NCBI GenBank assembly: GCA_964058845.1
Contig: CAXKVR010000205.1
Span: 1 to 22,065, forward strand
From: Carex sylvatica
Taxonomy: Eukaryota; Streptophyta; Magnoliopsida; Poales; Cyperaceae
Length of the DNA stretch: 22,065 nucleotides
Reading direction: 5' to 3'
The position numbers and the translations under genes are program-made. Under the pieces are notes generated by a model. It was not told where the DNA came from, searched no databases, and was given only the letters and a program-made list of their open reading frames with translations. Positions 9,511 to 19,389 of the stretch are shown here, piece by piece (position 1 is the stretch's first letter; the number at the start of each line of letters is the position of its first letter).

Positions 9511-10400
9511 GACGACTAGAGTTCCCCTTCCCCCCTCTCTCTTGCTCTATAGTTAATAGTTTCACCGTGCATCTCTATTGTTAAAAACAATAGTACAATA
9601 AATTGAAAACTTTGAAATAATTTATTTATAGATAGTGCAACAAAAGAATTTGCATTCATAATTACAATATTTATAGTTTGTTTACATAAGAGAAATTTTA
9701 AAGAGAGAATGACGAGAAAGATGTTTAAATTAAATTAAAGGAGAAAAATCTACATAAATACGTAATTTGAAGAAGTCACGCAAACAAAAATTATGATATT
9801 GATTTATAAGATATAAATTGGTTATTTAATTTTGCGACATTGACTAACAAAGTCTTAGGCTTGATCACGTTGTTCTTATATCTTATTTTATTGGAGCTTG
9901 AGAATTTAAATTGTGCATCTGGATGCCAATCAAAATATTACAAAATAAACTAGGTTTATTTTTACTAAAGAGCTCCAATGTATAACACATCATTTTATGT
10001 CTGCTTGCTGTTAATTTGAAATTCAAAACAAGAAATTTAATTTACCACTGAACTTTTATTTACATTGTACTAGTCTTTAAACATTTGATAAAAAAAAATA
10101 GAACTAAAAAAAAAAATCCTAAACCCTAAACCATAAATTCTAAATTTTTTTTTATTTTTTTATTTTCAACTTTATTTAATGGACCGGCAAACTAAGCAGA
10201 TGGAATTATTTTTTGATCGCATTAAATTATGATATTGACCACTTTCAAATTCAACACGATATAATTCATCAGAATTTGATATTGTAATTTGATCATCAGA
10301 ATTTGAAGTATTATGGAGTTTCCATTAAAAGGCTAAAAGCAAGCTTATTCATCATATATATCAGGTTATAATGTTATATACTGTATCAGGTTTAAATCTT
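9511..10400. other. AT-rich intergenic stretch
   Basis: I see no gene. CATCTCTATTGTT at 9569-9581 repeats a word near 8912-8926, in the same orientation. CCTAAACCCTAAACC at about 10117-10132 is a two-unit telomere-type repeat, listed separately. The rest is A/T-rich. Confidence 0.4.
10117..10132. repeat. Short interstitial telomere-type repeat / telo-box
   Basis: TCCTAAACCCTAAACC contains two CCCTAAA-type units, the plant telomere motif. A block this short is equally a telo-box (AAACCCTAA), but no start site is nearby. Confidence 0.5.
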
Positions 10401-10403
10401 TGA

Positions 10404-10512
10404 TCTATCAAAGAAAGATTTATATTCACACAACATTTTATGTTATTAACACAACATTCTATCAAGGAAAGTTTATATTAATTATACAACATTTTATGTT
10501 ATTAATACAACA
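10404..10512. repeat. 54-bp tandem duplication
   Basis: TCTATCAAAGAAAGATTTAT... starting at 10404 is followed by a diverged second copy from 10458 (TCTATCAAGGAAAGTTTATA...). Both copies end ACAACATTTTATGTTATTAA-ACAAC. The period is about 54 bases. Nothing suggests coding. Confidence 0.65.
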
Positions 10513-10639
10513 ATAATCATTTTTTTAGTTGGTCGATGATTATATATTTGCTTAATTACATTTTTTTTTTCGAATAACATATCCTGTTTTTATTAATGTG
10601 CAGGTTTTGTTCTTTCAATATACATATACATTATATATA

Positions 10640-10658
10640 TATAGAGAGAGAGAGAGTG
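10640..10658. repeat. (TA)n(GA)n tract abutting a MITE end
   Basis: TATATATATATA followed by GAGAGAGAGAGAG leads directly into the MITE terminus ACTAATG at 10659. The same arrangement occurs before 21299 and before 21752. Confidence 0.75.
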
Positions 10659-11070
10659 ACTAATGTACATTCGTATGCATATGGGCCGAAATACATACGG
10701 TTCAAATTTGAAATTTTAAAAATTCAAAAAGTCTATTTGAACCGTTCATCTTGTTCTCCATATTAATATGCGCTTGGAGACCAAATTTTACATTTTTCTG
10801 AATTTTTTTACTATTTATTAAGCCACTTTGAAAATTGTTGATCCAACGATAGTTGCACAAAACAGTAAAATCAACAGCCACCGTTGGATCAACAATTTTC
10901 AAAGTGGCTTAATAAATAGTAAAAAAATTCAGAAAAATATAAAAATTTAGTCTCCAAGCACATATTAATATGAAGAACAAGATGAACGGTTCAAATTGAC
11001 CTTTTGAGTTTTGAAATTTCAAATTTGGACCGTATGTATTTCGGTTATATACATACGAATGCACATTAGT
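10659..11070. mobile_element. 412-bp fold-back MITE, copy A
   Basis: The ends are inverted: ACTAATGTACATTCGTATG on the left, ACTAATGTGCATTCGTATG read from the right. The arms pair almost completely to a central spacer of about 31 bases (near 10850-10880) bounded by GATCCAACG and CGTTGGATC. Inner arms are almost identical (AAGCCACTTTGAAAATTGTTGATCC and complement) and include the core GCTTGGAGACCAAATTTT. A second copy starts at 21752. I could not assign a target duplication. It lies about 190 bp beyond the stop codon of the dioxygenase gene, so could fall at or just past its 3' UTR. Confidence 0.8.
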
Positions 11071-11260
11071 TAAAATTGAGAAATATTATTTTTAAAATCA
11101 AGACGGCTTTAATTTTGAAATCAACTTTGATTATTAGAAAAGTTCAATACAAACTCATATTCAATGCATCACCACATAAATTAATTACTTTAAACTGAAA
11201 CACCCCTTAATTTAAATCATGGCTATCCTGAACATATATATATATATAATACATTACAAG

Positions 11261-14254
11261 TTATTGTGCCTTGAGAGATTCCACTTGAGTCTTCCCTCTT
11301 GGTCCATTCTTCCTTATATACATTCGGTATTCATCAAAAGTCATGGGGCGATAAAGAGAGGGCCGCTCTGGTGTCACGAGCTCTTGAGCCGGTGCCAATG
11401 GCAAATCACTCCTCGGGTTGTAGAAAAATGCCATCGAAAGGCGCTCATTCGTAGAATTTGTCAGAACACGATGCTCAACACTTTTAAACACAGAGTTACT
11501 CAAGACCTGTATATATTGACAAGTTATATATATATATATATATATCAATTAATATATACACATGAATATTTTTTGCAAAAAAGTTGAGATATTAAAGAGT
11601 TGCATAAATAAAATCTGTCAAAAAAGGTGAGAAATTAATGTTTATGAACTATTTCGTTCGTGTACGTAAAAATATATATTTAAACTTCATGCAATGCATC
11701 AAAAAAAAAAAAAAAATAACTTGTATATTTGCATGAAGTTAAAATTAATAATATTGTCAATATCTTTTTTCGTCTATTTCTAAGTTCAAACAAAAAATGC
11801 ATCCCAATAAAATTAAAATGATTAATAATTTTGTTAATTGGAACTATATATATATAATCAGGAGTCATATATATATCTGTTCCCTTTTAATATTCTTTCA
11901 GTGATCCTTTTTAAGGACATGTACACATGCACTGCAATTTGTTTTTTTCTCTGGACGGCGTGGCGTGTTATAATTAATTTACTATATATTTCGTCCTAAA
12001 TGCCTATCAATCAATCCCAATATAGTAATGATATTTTTAAGTATATATGGACCAATGTGCAGTAGGTGTTATGTAGTTTCGACAGGTGGTGGTGCCTTCC
12101 AATTTGTTTTTTATTTTTTTTGTCTTCAATCTAGAAATAGTCAATTTTATATATGTAGCATCAATAGTAGAAAGGATAACTGGACTTGAAAATTATTGTT
12201 TTGTTAGAGATATTTTTATGTTTCATTTAGGGGAATAATTTTTACAAATATTTTTATGTGTCATTTATTAAAATTGTTACCTTTTGTGTTACAAGAAAAA
12301 CAATTTTATGCATCATAACATGGAGATAATGGCAGGCATGAATACAGGCATGTGCAAGGCCAGATTGAAAAGAAAAATGAGAAGTCAACGAGAGAGAGAT
12401 ATATATATATATAATCTATGCATAGAAATAATGAAAAATCTTAATTTATTATGTATTAACATATATTATTATGAAGATGTGTACTATTTATAAAAATAAG
12501 TGTAATTTATGTCAAAAATTTAGTTTGTGCTATATATGTATCTATATATGTATCTCCATATATGTCTTAATTTTTTGTATAAGTAGTTAAAATGGATATA
12601 AAATATATCTAACGGCTGTATGAACCAAAAATTATTATAACCTTCTTCCTGCTATATATATATATTGGCTCCAAAAATATACGATACATTTGAAAACTTC
12701 ATTTTTTTTCAATAAAGATATATATATATATATATTGTAGCATCATGGAATATAGGATATAGCTATAGGTAATTAGCAGTGATCGATGGATGCAAAACTC
12801 TTTACCAAAATAGATTGAAATGAAATAAAACAACATAAATTAAAATTAAGACATATATAGAGAGGGGAATAATTAATTACACTAACCTGAATTTGATCAC
12901 CAATGTTTATAACCAATGCACCAGGTAGAGGTTGTACCGTGACCCATGCATCGCCTTTCCTCACTTGTAGGCCTCCAACTCGGTGATCCGCGAGAAGCAC
13001 AGTCAATCCACCGGGGTCGGAATGTGGCGAGAGGCCAAGTGCTAGGTCAGGCTGGGGGCATTTTGGGTAATAGTTCACTCTGAGACATTCACCAGCACCA
13101 CCTCCTCCTCCAAATGCATTTTGCAAATAATCAACATCTAAGCCTAGGCTTATAGATAGCACCTTCATTAGAGTTTGACATAGTTTGGCCACCTCACTTT
13201 CATACTCATTGGTAATCTCCCTGCAAAAATTTAATTTCATATTTCATGTATATACGAAGAAAAAAATAATGTTTCTAAAAGTATATATAATATATATATG
13301 GTTGTCACAACTGTTTGATTGTATTATATTATATATGGATCATTTGAATATATATTAAATTTGACAGTTTAAAACCAATGATTTTTTTTCGGGAAGTGTC
13401 TAATTAATGTATGCATGTATGCTTATCGATATCAGGATCTTCTGACTAACTCATAAAAAGAAATTTTAAAGAGAATATAGCGCTTAATTAATAATAACCT
13501 TGATATATATATATATACACACACACACACATATACACGCTGAAAAAAATGCACAACGAACTATATATGATCAAGTTAAAGTACGTACAAGTGATATGCT
13601 AGCTATTTTTAATACAAAATATGTAAATAAAACAACAGGCCAGTACACAATCTAGATCTACACACATGCTCGTCAGAGATCATTTGAATTCCGGGTCATA
13701 ATTAATTAAGTTTCAAAGTCATATATAGCAATTATATATAAGGATCGATACCTCAAGGAACATGGCTGCGCAGGCCAGTGCATCTCACGACTTCGAGCAG
13801 ATGCCGGCTTGAGATTCAAAAAATAATAATCTCCCCAATCAAGAATCGCACCCTTCTCGACCCCGAGTCGGCTTCCATACCCCTCGTACGTCTTAGGTGA
13901 ATTCGCATACACCTGTTTTACCTTGATAGGTAGTTGAAAAAACGATCGCCATGTCTCTCGCATCCGTTCCATCAGCTCCACACTTACTCCATGGTTGACA
14001 ACTTGGAAGAAGCCCCATTCCCGACAGGCAGCTGAGATGGCTAGGATGGTGGCACGACATCCTGCCACGTCATCCATCAGACCGCTCAGGTCAACTACAG
14101 GGATGCTGTGTTGGTTTTGCTTAGAGCTAATTGACAGGGAAGGTCGATCGGATGGGGATTTGATGTATCGATTGGGGATGGTTGAAAGACCGCTCTCGGA
14201 TAAGGATTGAACGCATACCACCGGCTCGGGCCAGTCTTGTAATAAGCTGTCCAT
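11261..14254 (-). CDS. 2-oxoglutarate/Fe(II) dioxygenase, probable jasmonate-induced oxygenase
   Basis: Exons on the minus strand are 14254..13752, 13220..12887 and 11506..11261, giving 360 aa. All introns are GT-AG. Exon 1 ends TTGAG and joins GGAGATTACC, restoring L-R-E-I; exon 2/3 is phase 0 (IQ|VLSNS). The N-terminal domain has the WPEPVV-VQSL-ESGL-IP-RYI opening, IPVVDLSGL (52-60) and the CREWGFFQVVNHGV block. TYEGYGSRLGVEKGAILDW-DYYF is close to the Arabidopsis JOX proteins. The core has LRVNYYPKCPQPDLALGLSPHSDPGG: iron ligands H234, D236 and H291 (VEHRV), and 2-oxoglutarate contacts R301 and S303. From memory, JOX2 binds jasmonate through two arginines; a ten-residue offset puts them at R215 and R340, both Arg here. 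JOX enzymes convert jasmonic acid to 12-hydroxy-jasmonate in the cytosol, damping the hormone. The ATG at 14252-14254 is preferred because the in-frame codon at 14276-14278 is TTG. Length is typical; a five-Gly run (205-209) is slightly unusual. A related dioxygenase with another substrate is the main alternative. Confidence 0.9.
11507..12886 (-). other. Dioxygenase intron 2 (1380 bp, GT-AG)
   Basis: The donor ATTCAG|GTTAGT and acceptor ATATATACAG|GTCTTG define it. It is AT-rich with (TA)n runs (11525-11545, 12395-12412, 12655-12665, 12718-12737) and an A run at 11701-11716. Open frames inside it are chance frames. Confidence 0.88.
13221..13751 (-). other. Dioxygenase intron 1 (531 bp, GT-AG)
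   Basis: The donor CTTGAG|GTATCG and acceptor TTTTTGCAG|GGAG define it. It contains a compound (TA)n(CA)n microsatellite at 13503-13530. No other feature is seen. Confidence 0.9.
13503..13530. repeat. (TA)n(CA)n microsatellite in intron 1
   Basis: About 14 bases of TA repeat run into seven CA units. Compound dinucleotide repeat, likely length-polymorphic. Confidence 0.9.
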
Positions 14255-14280
14255 TAATAGTATTGAATGAAACCTCAATT

Positions 14281-14302
14281 TGAGATGAGATGAGATGAGA
14301 TG
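14281..14302 (-). repeat. GATGA pentamer repeat in the dioxygenase leader
   Basis: TGAGATGAGATGAGATGAGAT is four units of a 5-bp repeat, about 30 bases above the start codon, hence at or just above the likely transcription start. Confidence 0.8.
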
Positions 14303-14353
14303 GAAATGGAAGAAGGATATATAGAAGCAAAGGGAGAAGGTACGAGGTCGAGA

Positions 14354-14359
14354 AACGTG
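14354..14359 (+). promoter_or_regulatory. AACGTG (T/G-box) motif
   Basis: Six-base MYC-type site 100 bases above the start codon of the dioxygenase. It also reads CACGTT on the gene's strand. A hexamer alone can occur by chance; position and gene identity raise its interest. Confidence 0.4.
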
Positions 14360-14446
14360 ACTTAAAAAGCAAACAATGCAGGTGATTATAATGTTTTCCA
14401 GTTTGCACGGATATATAAAGGGGAGGGTTTTTGGGTGCTGGGGTTA

Positions 14447-14456
14447 CCAAATATGG
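14447..14456. promoter_or_regulatory. Perfect CArG box CCAAATATGG
   Basis: It matches CC(A/T)6GG, the MADS-domain protein site, about 195 bases above the dioxygenase start codon. AT-rich DNA raises the chance rate, so it is only a candidate. Confidence 0.35.
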
Positions 14457-15724
14457 GGGGCTACAAAGGAAAATTACTGTGTGGACATGGTCTTTGATAT
14501 ATATTTTAAGGCGTCACATGCAAATTTTTATTTAGCTTTTACAATTATTTTGTTAGCATAACTGTGGGTACGTAAATAAGAAATTTAATTGCTTTTTACC
14601 TTCTTGAACAAAGAGAATTAGTTTATAATAAATCGAATTACATTAAGATATATTAAAACGAATAATCTCTAATACGCTCTCTTTTCAAACCTATATATAG
14701 ACTTATTTATAATAATAAAAACTAGCTATTATAGGAGTTTGCAAAATATGGTAAAACATCAGCAAGATTTATTTGAATTTCACTCTTTTCTATATTCATG
14801 ATATTATTCTTTCTAATTAGCCTTTTTAAATGTTAATATCTTGCAAAACTTGATCATGTTTTTTTTTTTTTTTTTTTCTGATTTATTATCGTTCTGATTA
14901 ACTGCACCACTGAGAATTTATATGTCTGAGTAGACAATATCAAATAATGATTATTAATTACTTGTTTAAAAAATACAACATATTAATTTGAGGCATTTTG
15001 TTAATTATTGGGTAAAACAATTAATTACTTCAGTTGCTATATTTTAAATCATAATATGTGTTGATATTTTTTTAATAAATTTCTAACTACACAAAATTTA
15101 AAAGAGTATAACAGATGAAAATAATATCTGATGAACTTATATTATATATTGTGCATTACAAAAATCACGAAATAGAAAAAATAATACAGAAAAAATTGTA
15201 ACAAAAATTACTTCTGTTTCATGGCAAGAAAAAATTGTAAGATTGAAGAGGAAACTGATAATACTAAATTTAACAAAAATAATACAGAAATAGAACAATA
15301 TGCTAAAGTAAAAGAAAAAGGAAGATGAAAAAAGAAAAGAATATATAAATCTTAAAAGAAAAGGAAGTAAAATTATGAATGACTTTCTAAATAAGACTTT
15401 AGTTTTGAATTAGTGCAACAGTTAATGAAATATTGTATGCACAAAACATACATAGGCTCATAACAAATCAACTATAAAATGTATAAATATAGTTAAAAGG
15501 TATATCATTTAATTATAACATTGTGGGTAGAAACAAAAGTTAAGTGTTGAGAAAAAAAGCGAAGTCTCTCTCATAAAAAGAAATTAATATGAAATTTATT
15601 CATTAAGATCCTTAATCTCAATTTTTATTTTTACAAAAAATATTACTGTAAATCTCTCATAATTTTTTTTTTATATCAAATTTATTCTTCAAAACTCTCA
15701 ATCTCAACCTTTAAGTCCGTGTTC

Positions 15725-15740
15725 CCTCAAGTACTTGAGG
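15725..15740. repeat. 16-bp perfect palindrome
   Basis: CCTCAAGTACTTGAGG reads identically on both strands. No larger element surrounds it that I can see. Confidence 0.7.
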
Positions 15741-15821
15741 TACAATAACGGTCCATATTAATCTCAACCAGTTCAAACTTAATCCGCAACTTCTTGAAAT
15801 TTAGTTCCACCCTCATATTGT

Positions 15822-15841
15822 GAGAGAGAGAGAGAGAGAGA
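15822..15841. repeat. (GA)10 microsatellite
   Basis: Uninterrupted GA dinucleotides. No MITE end adjoins it. Confidence 0.9.
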
Positions 15842-16164
15842 ATATTAAATTAGTAGACCAAGTGCAAACAAGAAAAAAAAAGGCAGGCCTTAAAAGAGAT
15901 GGAGACAGATGAAACTCATGAAAGGGATAGAAAGGCCAACGTGATTAAAATGGTTTTATTATTGGCATTTTATGGACATGCTGCGCTGCAATTAAATCTG
16001 GTCTTGCCGACGGTGTATGTTTATAAATTTATATCTGGAATTTGATTCTCTTATTTTTTTTATTTTTTCCTTTTCCAGTTGTATAAATTTTTATATTCAG
16101 GTACAGGCGCACACTGAAGGTTTAGAAGAAATTAACAGAGAACAAAAAAAAATGAAAAAAGGGG

Positions 16165-16330
16165 TCTGTTAGCAGTCCCTCAATTATTGTGTTAATTGTT
16201 CAATTTGGTCCTTTAATTTTTTTTGGTATTTTGATTTAGTAATTATTGGATAGTTCATTAATTATTTTATCATAACGATAACGGAGCACCAAATTAATTC
16301 TTATAATGTATATATTATTATTATTTTTCT
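16165..16330 (+). repeat. Dispersed-repeat fragment (GTCCCTCAATTATT...)
   Basis: GTCTGTTAGCAGTCCCTCAATTATTG followed by TTCAATTTGGTCCTTTAATTTTTTT has the look of a repeat common in plant genomes, where one transposon end reads like a series of 'GGTCCCT/GGTCCTTTAA' phrases. I found no matching inverted end, so it is a fragment, tentatively of a transposon. Confidence 0.35.
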
Positions 16331-16422
16331 TTTTGAAAAATTAGTATAAGCCCACATGCTTTTTTATTTCTTATCAGATTGGTTTCATAATATTTATTTT
16401 AATTTTCTTTATTTTTAAATAA

Positions 16423-16530
16423 AGATTCGCACTCTAAAATCTTTTAGATACTATTTTCAAAAATTGAATCTATGACCTCTCTATACAAAGACTGAGCTAG
16501 TACCACTGCACTAAGTATGCGATTCTTGTT
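16423..16530 (-). repeat. Degenerate tRNA-like (SINE-type) segment
   Basis: Read on the minus strand, GTGGTACTAGCTCAGTCTTTG (about 16509-16490) resembles an A box, and GAGGTCATAGATTCAA (about 16480-16463) resembles a decayed B box. The spacing is tRNA-like. A body of about 40 bases and an A-rich tail follow. It is no functional tRNA, and the outer ends are guesses. Confidence 0.35.
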
Positions 16531-17084
16531 TCATAATATATATTGGCGCCAACTATTGTTCACAAATTTTCTCTCTCTCTTGTTTAATATACATTCCAAT
16601 TATTCTTTTGTTGCTTTAAAACTGATGAGAGTTCACTTTTCAAATGTACGTAATTATTCGTAAGATGATTATGTATTTAACAAAATCTGATTTCGTTACT
16701 TAATAATATACATGATTATCGTCTCTTTAAATGTACATGATTTGCTAGCATAGATCAGCTCCTACTAATGCTATTTTATATATAACATACTACAAGAAAA
16801 CCAAGCAATAAATTCGAAAATTAATTAATGTATTTGTTCAATAACTAGGTTTTTAATTAGTTCTCACTTTAGTTCATATATATATGATCCGATAATGATA
16901 TCTTATCATAATTTCATAACGTGGAACCAAATTAATTAATTGTTATTACTCGAGCTCTATGCTACCAAATTATACATCGATCATATATACAAGACGTATG
17001 CATGTGAGCTGTCTATAATATATAATGAGAAATTAATTACGTGGGTTCAACAAATGCAATAATATTTGAGTTGTTAATATTCCC
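16531..17084. other. AT-rich intergenic stretch, nothing recognised
   Basis: Short TA-rich runs only; no gene or bounded repeat seen. Confidence 0.45.
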
Positions 17085-17094
17085 CTATTTATTA

Positions 17095-17770
17095 GGGGAA
17101 ATTTCATGTATATCCCTCAAAAGTTTCAATATTACGTATTTATCCCTCCAAAATTAATAATTACATATTTATCCTTGAAAATCATACAAACTCACATATT
17201 TGTCCAATCTAACTCTAAAACACATCAAATATCTCCAAAATAATTAAATAGTATTTTCTAAAACTTAAAAAATATTTTATAGTATTAATTAATAATATGT
17301 TTACTATTATGTCATTTGTTTGTCTCTTTAGTCTGCCTAAGTTCTTTTATCTCTAAAGCGTCAAACCTCTCGCATCTCTCTCCAAACGAAGATGAAAAAT
17401 TAAAGCAGTGAGAGGCGACAAAAATCTGTGAGAGGGAAGGCGACTAGAAAAGGCGGGGAGAAATATGTGATTTGGCGTGTTTGGAGAGAGGCGGGGGAGG
17501 TTTGGCGCTTTACAAAGAAGAGAACTCAGGTAGACTAAAGAGACCGAATGGCATAATGGTCAATATATTATTAATTAATATTGTAAAACAAAATTTTAAA
17601 GTTTAAAAAAATATTATTTAATTATTTTTGGAGATATTTGATATGTTATAGAGTTAGATTGGATAAATATGTGAGTTTGTACAATTTTTAAGGATAAATA
17701 TGTAATTATTGATTTTGGAGGGATAAATACGTAATATTGAAATTCTTGAGGGATATACATGAAATTCCCC
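17095..17770. mobile_element. 676-bp fold-back element with 10-bp target duplication
   Basis: The ends are long inverted repeats: GGGGAAATTTCATGTATATC on the left pairs with GATATACATGAAATTCCCC on the right. The pairing continues for about 300 bases each side to a small centre. The flanks are a perfect 10-bp duplication CTATTTATTA (17085-17094 and 17771-17780). Long arms and a 9-11 bp duplication fit a Mutator-like MITE. Centre and inner arms (about 17340-17530) are GC-richer, with GAGAGGCG, GGCGGGG and GCGTGTTTGG, unlike the AT-rich outer arms. The minus-strand open frame at 17614-17826 is just the right arm. Confidence 0.85.
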
Positions 17771-18000
17771 CTATTTATTAAACCAAGTGTAATAATTCTT
17801 TCTGTGTAGGAATTCATACTGATCACACCGAATTATTTGTTAAAATTAGAGCGAGACTGATTATGTAATTAATTATTGTGGTTTAGTCACATAAATGTTA
17901 ACAAAAGTACGTCAGTGGTGTAAAAAACATTATGCGATAATATGAAATTAATCGGATTTTGAAATATATATAAAAAAATTCTCTCTCATTTAATATAGAG

Positions 18001-18190
18001 GAGTGTTGTAAATAACGGTATGCGTCGAACAGAGTACTGCCAAGCGATTAATCGAAAATAATAAGAAATAATCGGTCATAATCGAAAATAATCGGTTAAT
18101 TAGTCATAAAAATTCATGATAATTTGATCACCGCCAATAACTAATCAGCCGATATTTAACCAGCTTAAACAGACGTCTTTTACAACACTG
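18001..18190. mobile_element. 190-bp hAT-type MITE
   Basis: The ends read GAGTGTTGTAAAT on the left and CAGTGTTGTAAAA from the right. They are flanked by ATATAGAG (17993-18000) and ATATAGAT (18191-18198), 7 of 8 identical, fitting an 8-bp hAT duplication. Inside, ATCGAAAATAATCGGT-type words repeat. It has no coding capacity. Confidence 0.75.
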
Positions 18191-18304
18191 ATATAGATTT
18201 TGATCAATTTTTCGTTGCTTTAATACTGAGTTCACTCTTCAGATGTACATTATTCGTCTTTTTTCGAGCGAAAAAAAGATGAATATGTTAAAACGAAAAT
18301 CTGA

Positions 18305-18324
18305 TTTTTTTTTTTTTTTTTTTT
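18305..18324. repeat. T20 mononucleotide run
   Basis: Twenty T residues in a row; simple-sequence DNA. Confidence 0.9.
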
Positions 18325-18626
18325 CTGAACGAGAGTACTCAATAATGTACATGATTTTGCTAGCATAGAGATCCTACAAAAAAAATCTGCACATATAATT
18401 AAGAAACAAATTAGACTTGTGATCACAAATATAAACAAATTGCACTTCTAAAAGGACCATTAAATCTAAATATTTAGAAATTTAGAAACTTTCAAAAATA
18501 CCGTTCAATTAGAGAGAACAAAAAATAATGAAATGAACACACTTCATGATATGCTTTTAATTTAGAAAGCAGTTACATATAATGCAAAAGAATAAATTAA
18601 ATTAAGAATAATATATATTATATTTT

Positions 18627-19037
18627 GAGCAAAACTAGGGTGTGATGTGCTCACCAAGAGGGGTTGGTGAGCACACCACCAAAAAACTATCGGATTGACT
18701 TTGAACTACGAATTCAAACTGTTGAAATCCATATACTTCGGAAGTGATGCATGTACGTGAAAAAAATTGTAAGTTTTGAATTTATTTAGCACATGTATTA
18801 ATTTTTTATAAGTTATTTTTTAATTGTTTTATGTATTAATTGTTTTATTATTGTTTTGACCACTTGATCATGTACTACATGAATTTGAAACTTTAAAATT
18901 TTTATTTGTACATGCATTACTCACAAACTACTTGAATTTCAACGGTTTGAATTCGTAGTTTGAAATTAATCCGATAGTCTTTTGGAGGTGTGCTCACCAA
19001 CCCTTTTTAGTGAGCAAATCACACCCTAGTTTTGCTC
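18627..19037. mobile_element. 411-bp MULE-like MITE with hairpins inside its ends
   Basis: The terminal inverted repeats start GAGCAAAACTAGGGTGTGAT and continue about 100 bases. Each contains its own hairpin: GTGCTCACCA...TGGTGAGCAC on the left (18647-18674), GCTCAC...GTGAGC on the right (about 18992-19015). The flanks TTATATTTT (18618-18626) and TAATATTTT (19038-19046) differ at one of nine bases, a Mutator-type duplication. The centre is AT-rich with no open frame. Confidence 0.8.
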
Positions 19038-19046
19038 TAATATTTT

Positions 19047-19381
19047 TGTATGAACTTCCAAATGTGTAAAAGCTAATAACAATTGATTGTTCTGAAGTCT
19101 ATTGAAACATCAAAATTAATTAGAGTTTGGATGAAGAAAATTAATATGATTCTAATAAACAACACTGTACAATTTGACCAATTAATTGCTGATTAATCAG
19201 CTTGTGACAGTTGACTAATTAATGTTAACAGTCAATTAATCATTCAGATTCACAAAACGCTTGAATATAATATGTGTAACAATTTATCCACTGATTTACA
19301 ACCCTTATTATATGTCTCTGCATATGCCATTGGAATCCTAAGATTCCTTTTGAATGTGAATACCAAGTAAAGATAAGCAAC
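19047..19381. other. Intergenic spacer between elements
   Basis: AT-rich, with short inverted words around 19170-19245 (CAATTAATTGCTGATTAATC, TTGACTAATTAATG...). No gene is seen. Confidence 0.4.
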
Positions 19382-19389
19382 TAGCTAGT

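Larger units (their letters stand above)
14255..14460 (-). promoter_or_regulatory. Promoter of the dioxygenase gene
   Basis: Read on the minus strand there are two TATA candidates: CTATATATCC (14324..14315), about 60 bases above the ATG, and TTTATATATCC (14419..14409). The former would place the start near 14290 with a short leader; the latter gives a leader of about 130 bases. Between them lies AACGTG (14354-14359), the T/G-box type of MYC site known in jasmonate-responsive genes. A perfect CArG box CCAAATATGG sits at 14447-14456. If the gene is a JOX, a MYC site fits feedback induction by jasmonate. Motifs are seen; regulation is inferred. Confidence 0.5.
14461..16180. other. AT-rich intergenic stretch without a gene
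   Basis: No supported coding region. It holds a 19-base T run (14859-14877), a 16-bp perfect palindrome CCTCAAGTACTTGAGG (15725-15740) and a (GA)10 tract (15822-15841). Other open frames are short and unremarkable. Confidence 0.5.

Noticed and set aside
10702..10902. 66-codon minus-strand open frame
   Set aside because: It falls wholly within the inverted arms of a MITE, with no family resemblance.
11219..11587. 122-codon plus-strand open frame
   Set aside because: It is antisense to exon 3 of the dioxygenase and ends in translated TA microsatellite (YIYIYIY), so it is a shadow.
12773..13240. Dioxygenase exon 2 as a separate 155-aa gene
   Set aside because: Its ends run into introns at clear GT-AG sites and the sequence continues in phase from exon 1 and into exon 3.
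13995..14210. 71-codon plus-strand open frame
   Set aside because: Antisense to the conserved exon 1 of the dioxygenase.
14276..14278. Upstream start adding eight residues to the dioxygenase
   Set aside because: The codon is TTG, not ATG; the ATG at 14252-14254 fits the family N-terminus (DWPEP close behind it).
16463..16530. Functional tRNA gene on the minus strand
   Set aside because: The A and B boxes are only approximate and no cloverleaf forms.
17614..17826. 70-codon minus-strand open frame
   Set aside because: It is the right arm of the 676-bp fold-back element and its translation is low-complexity.
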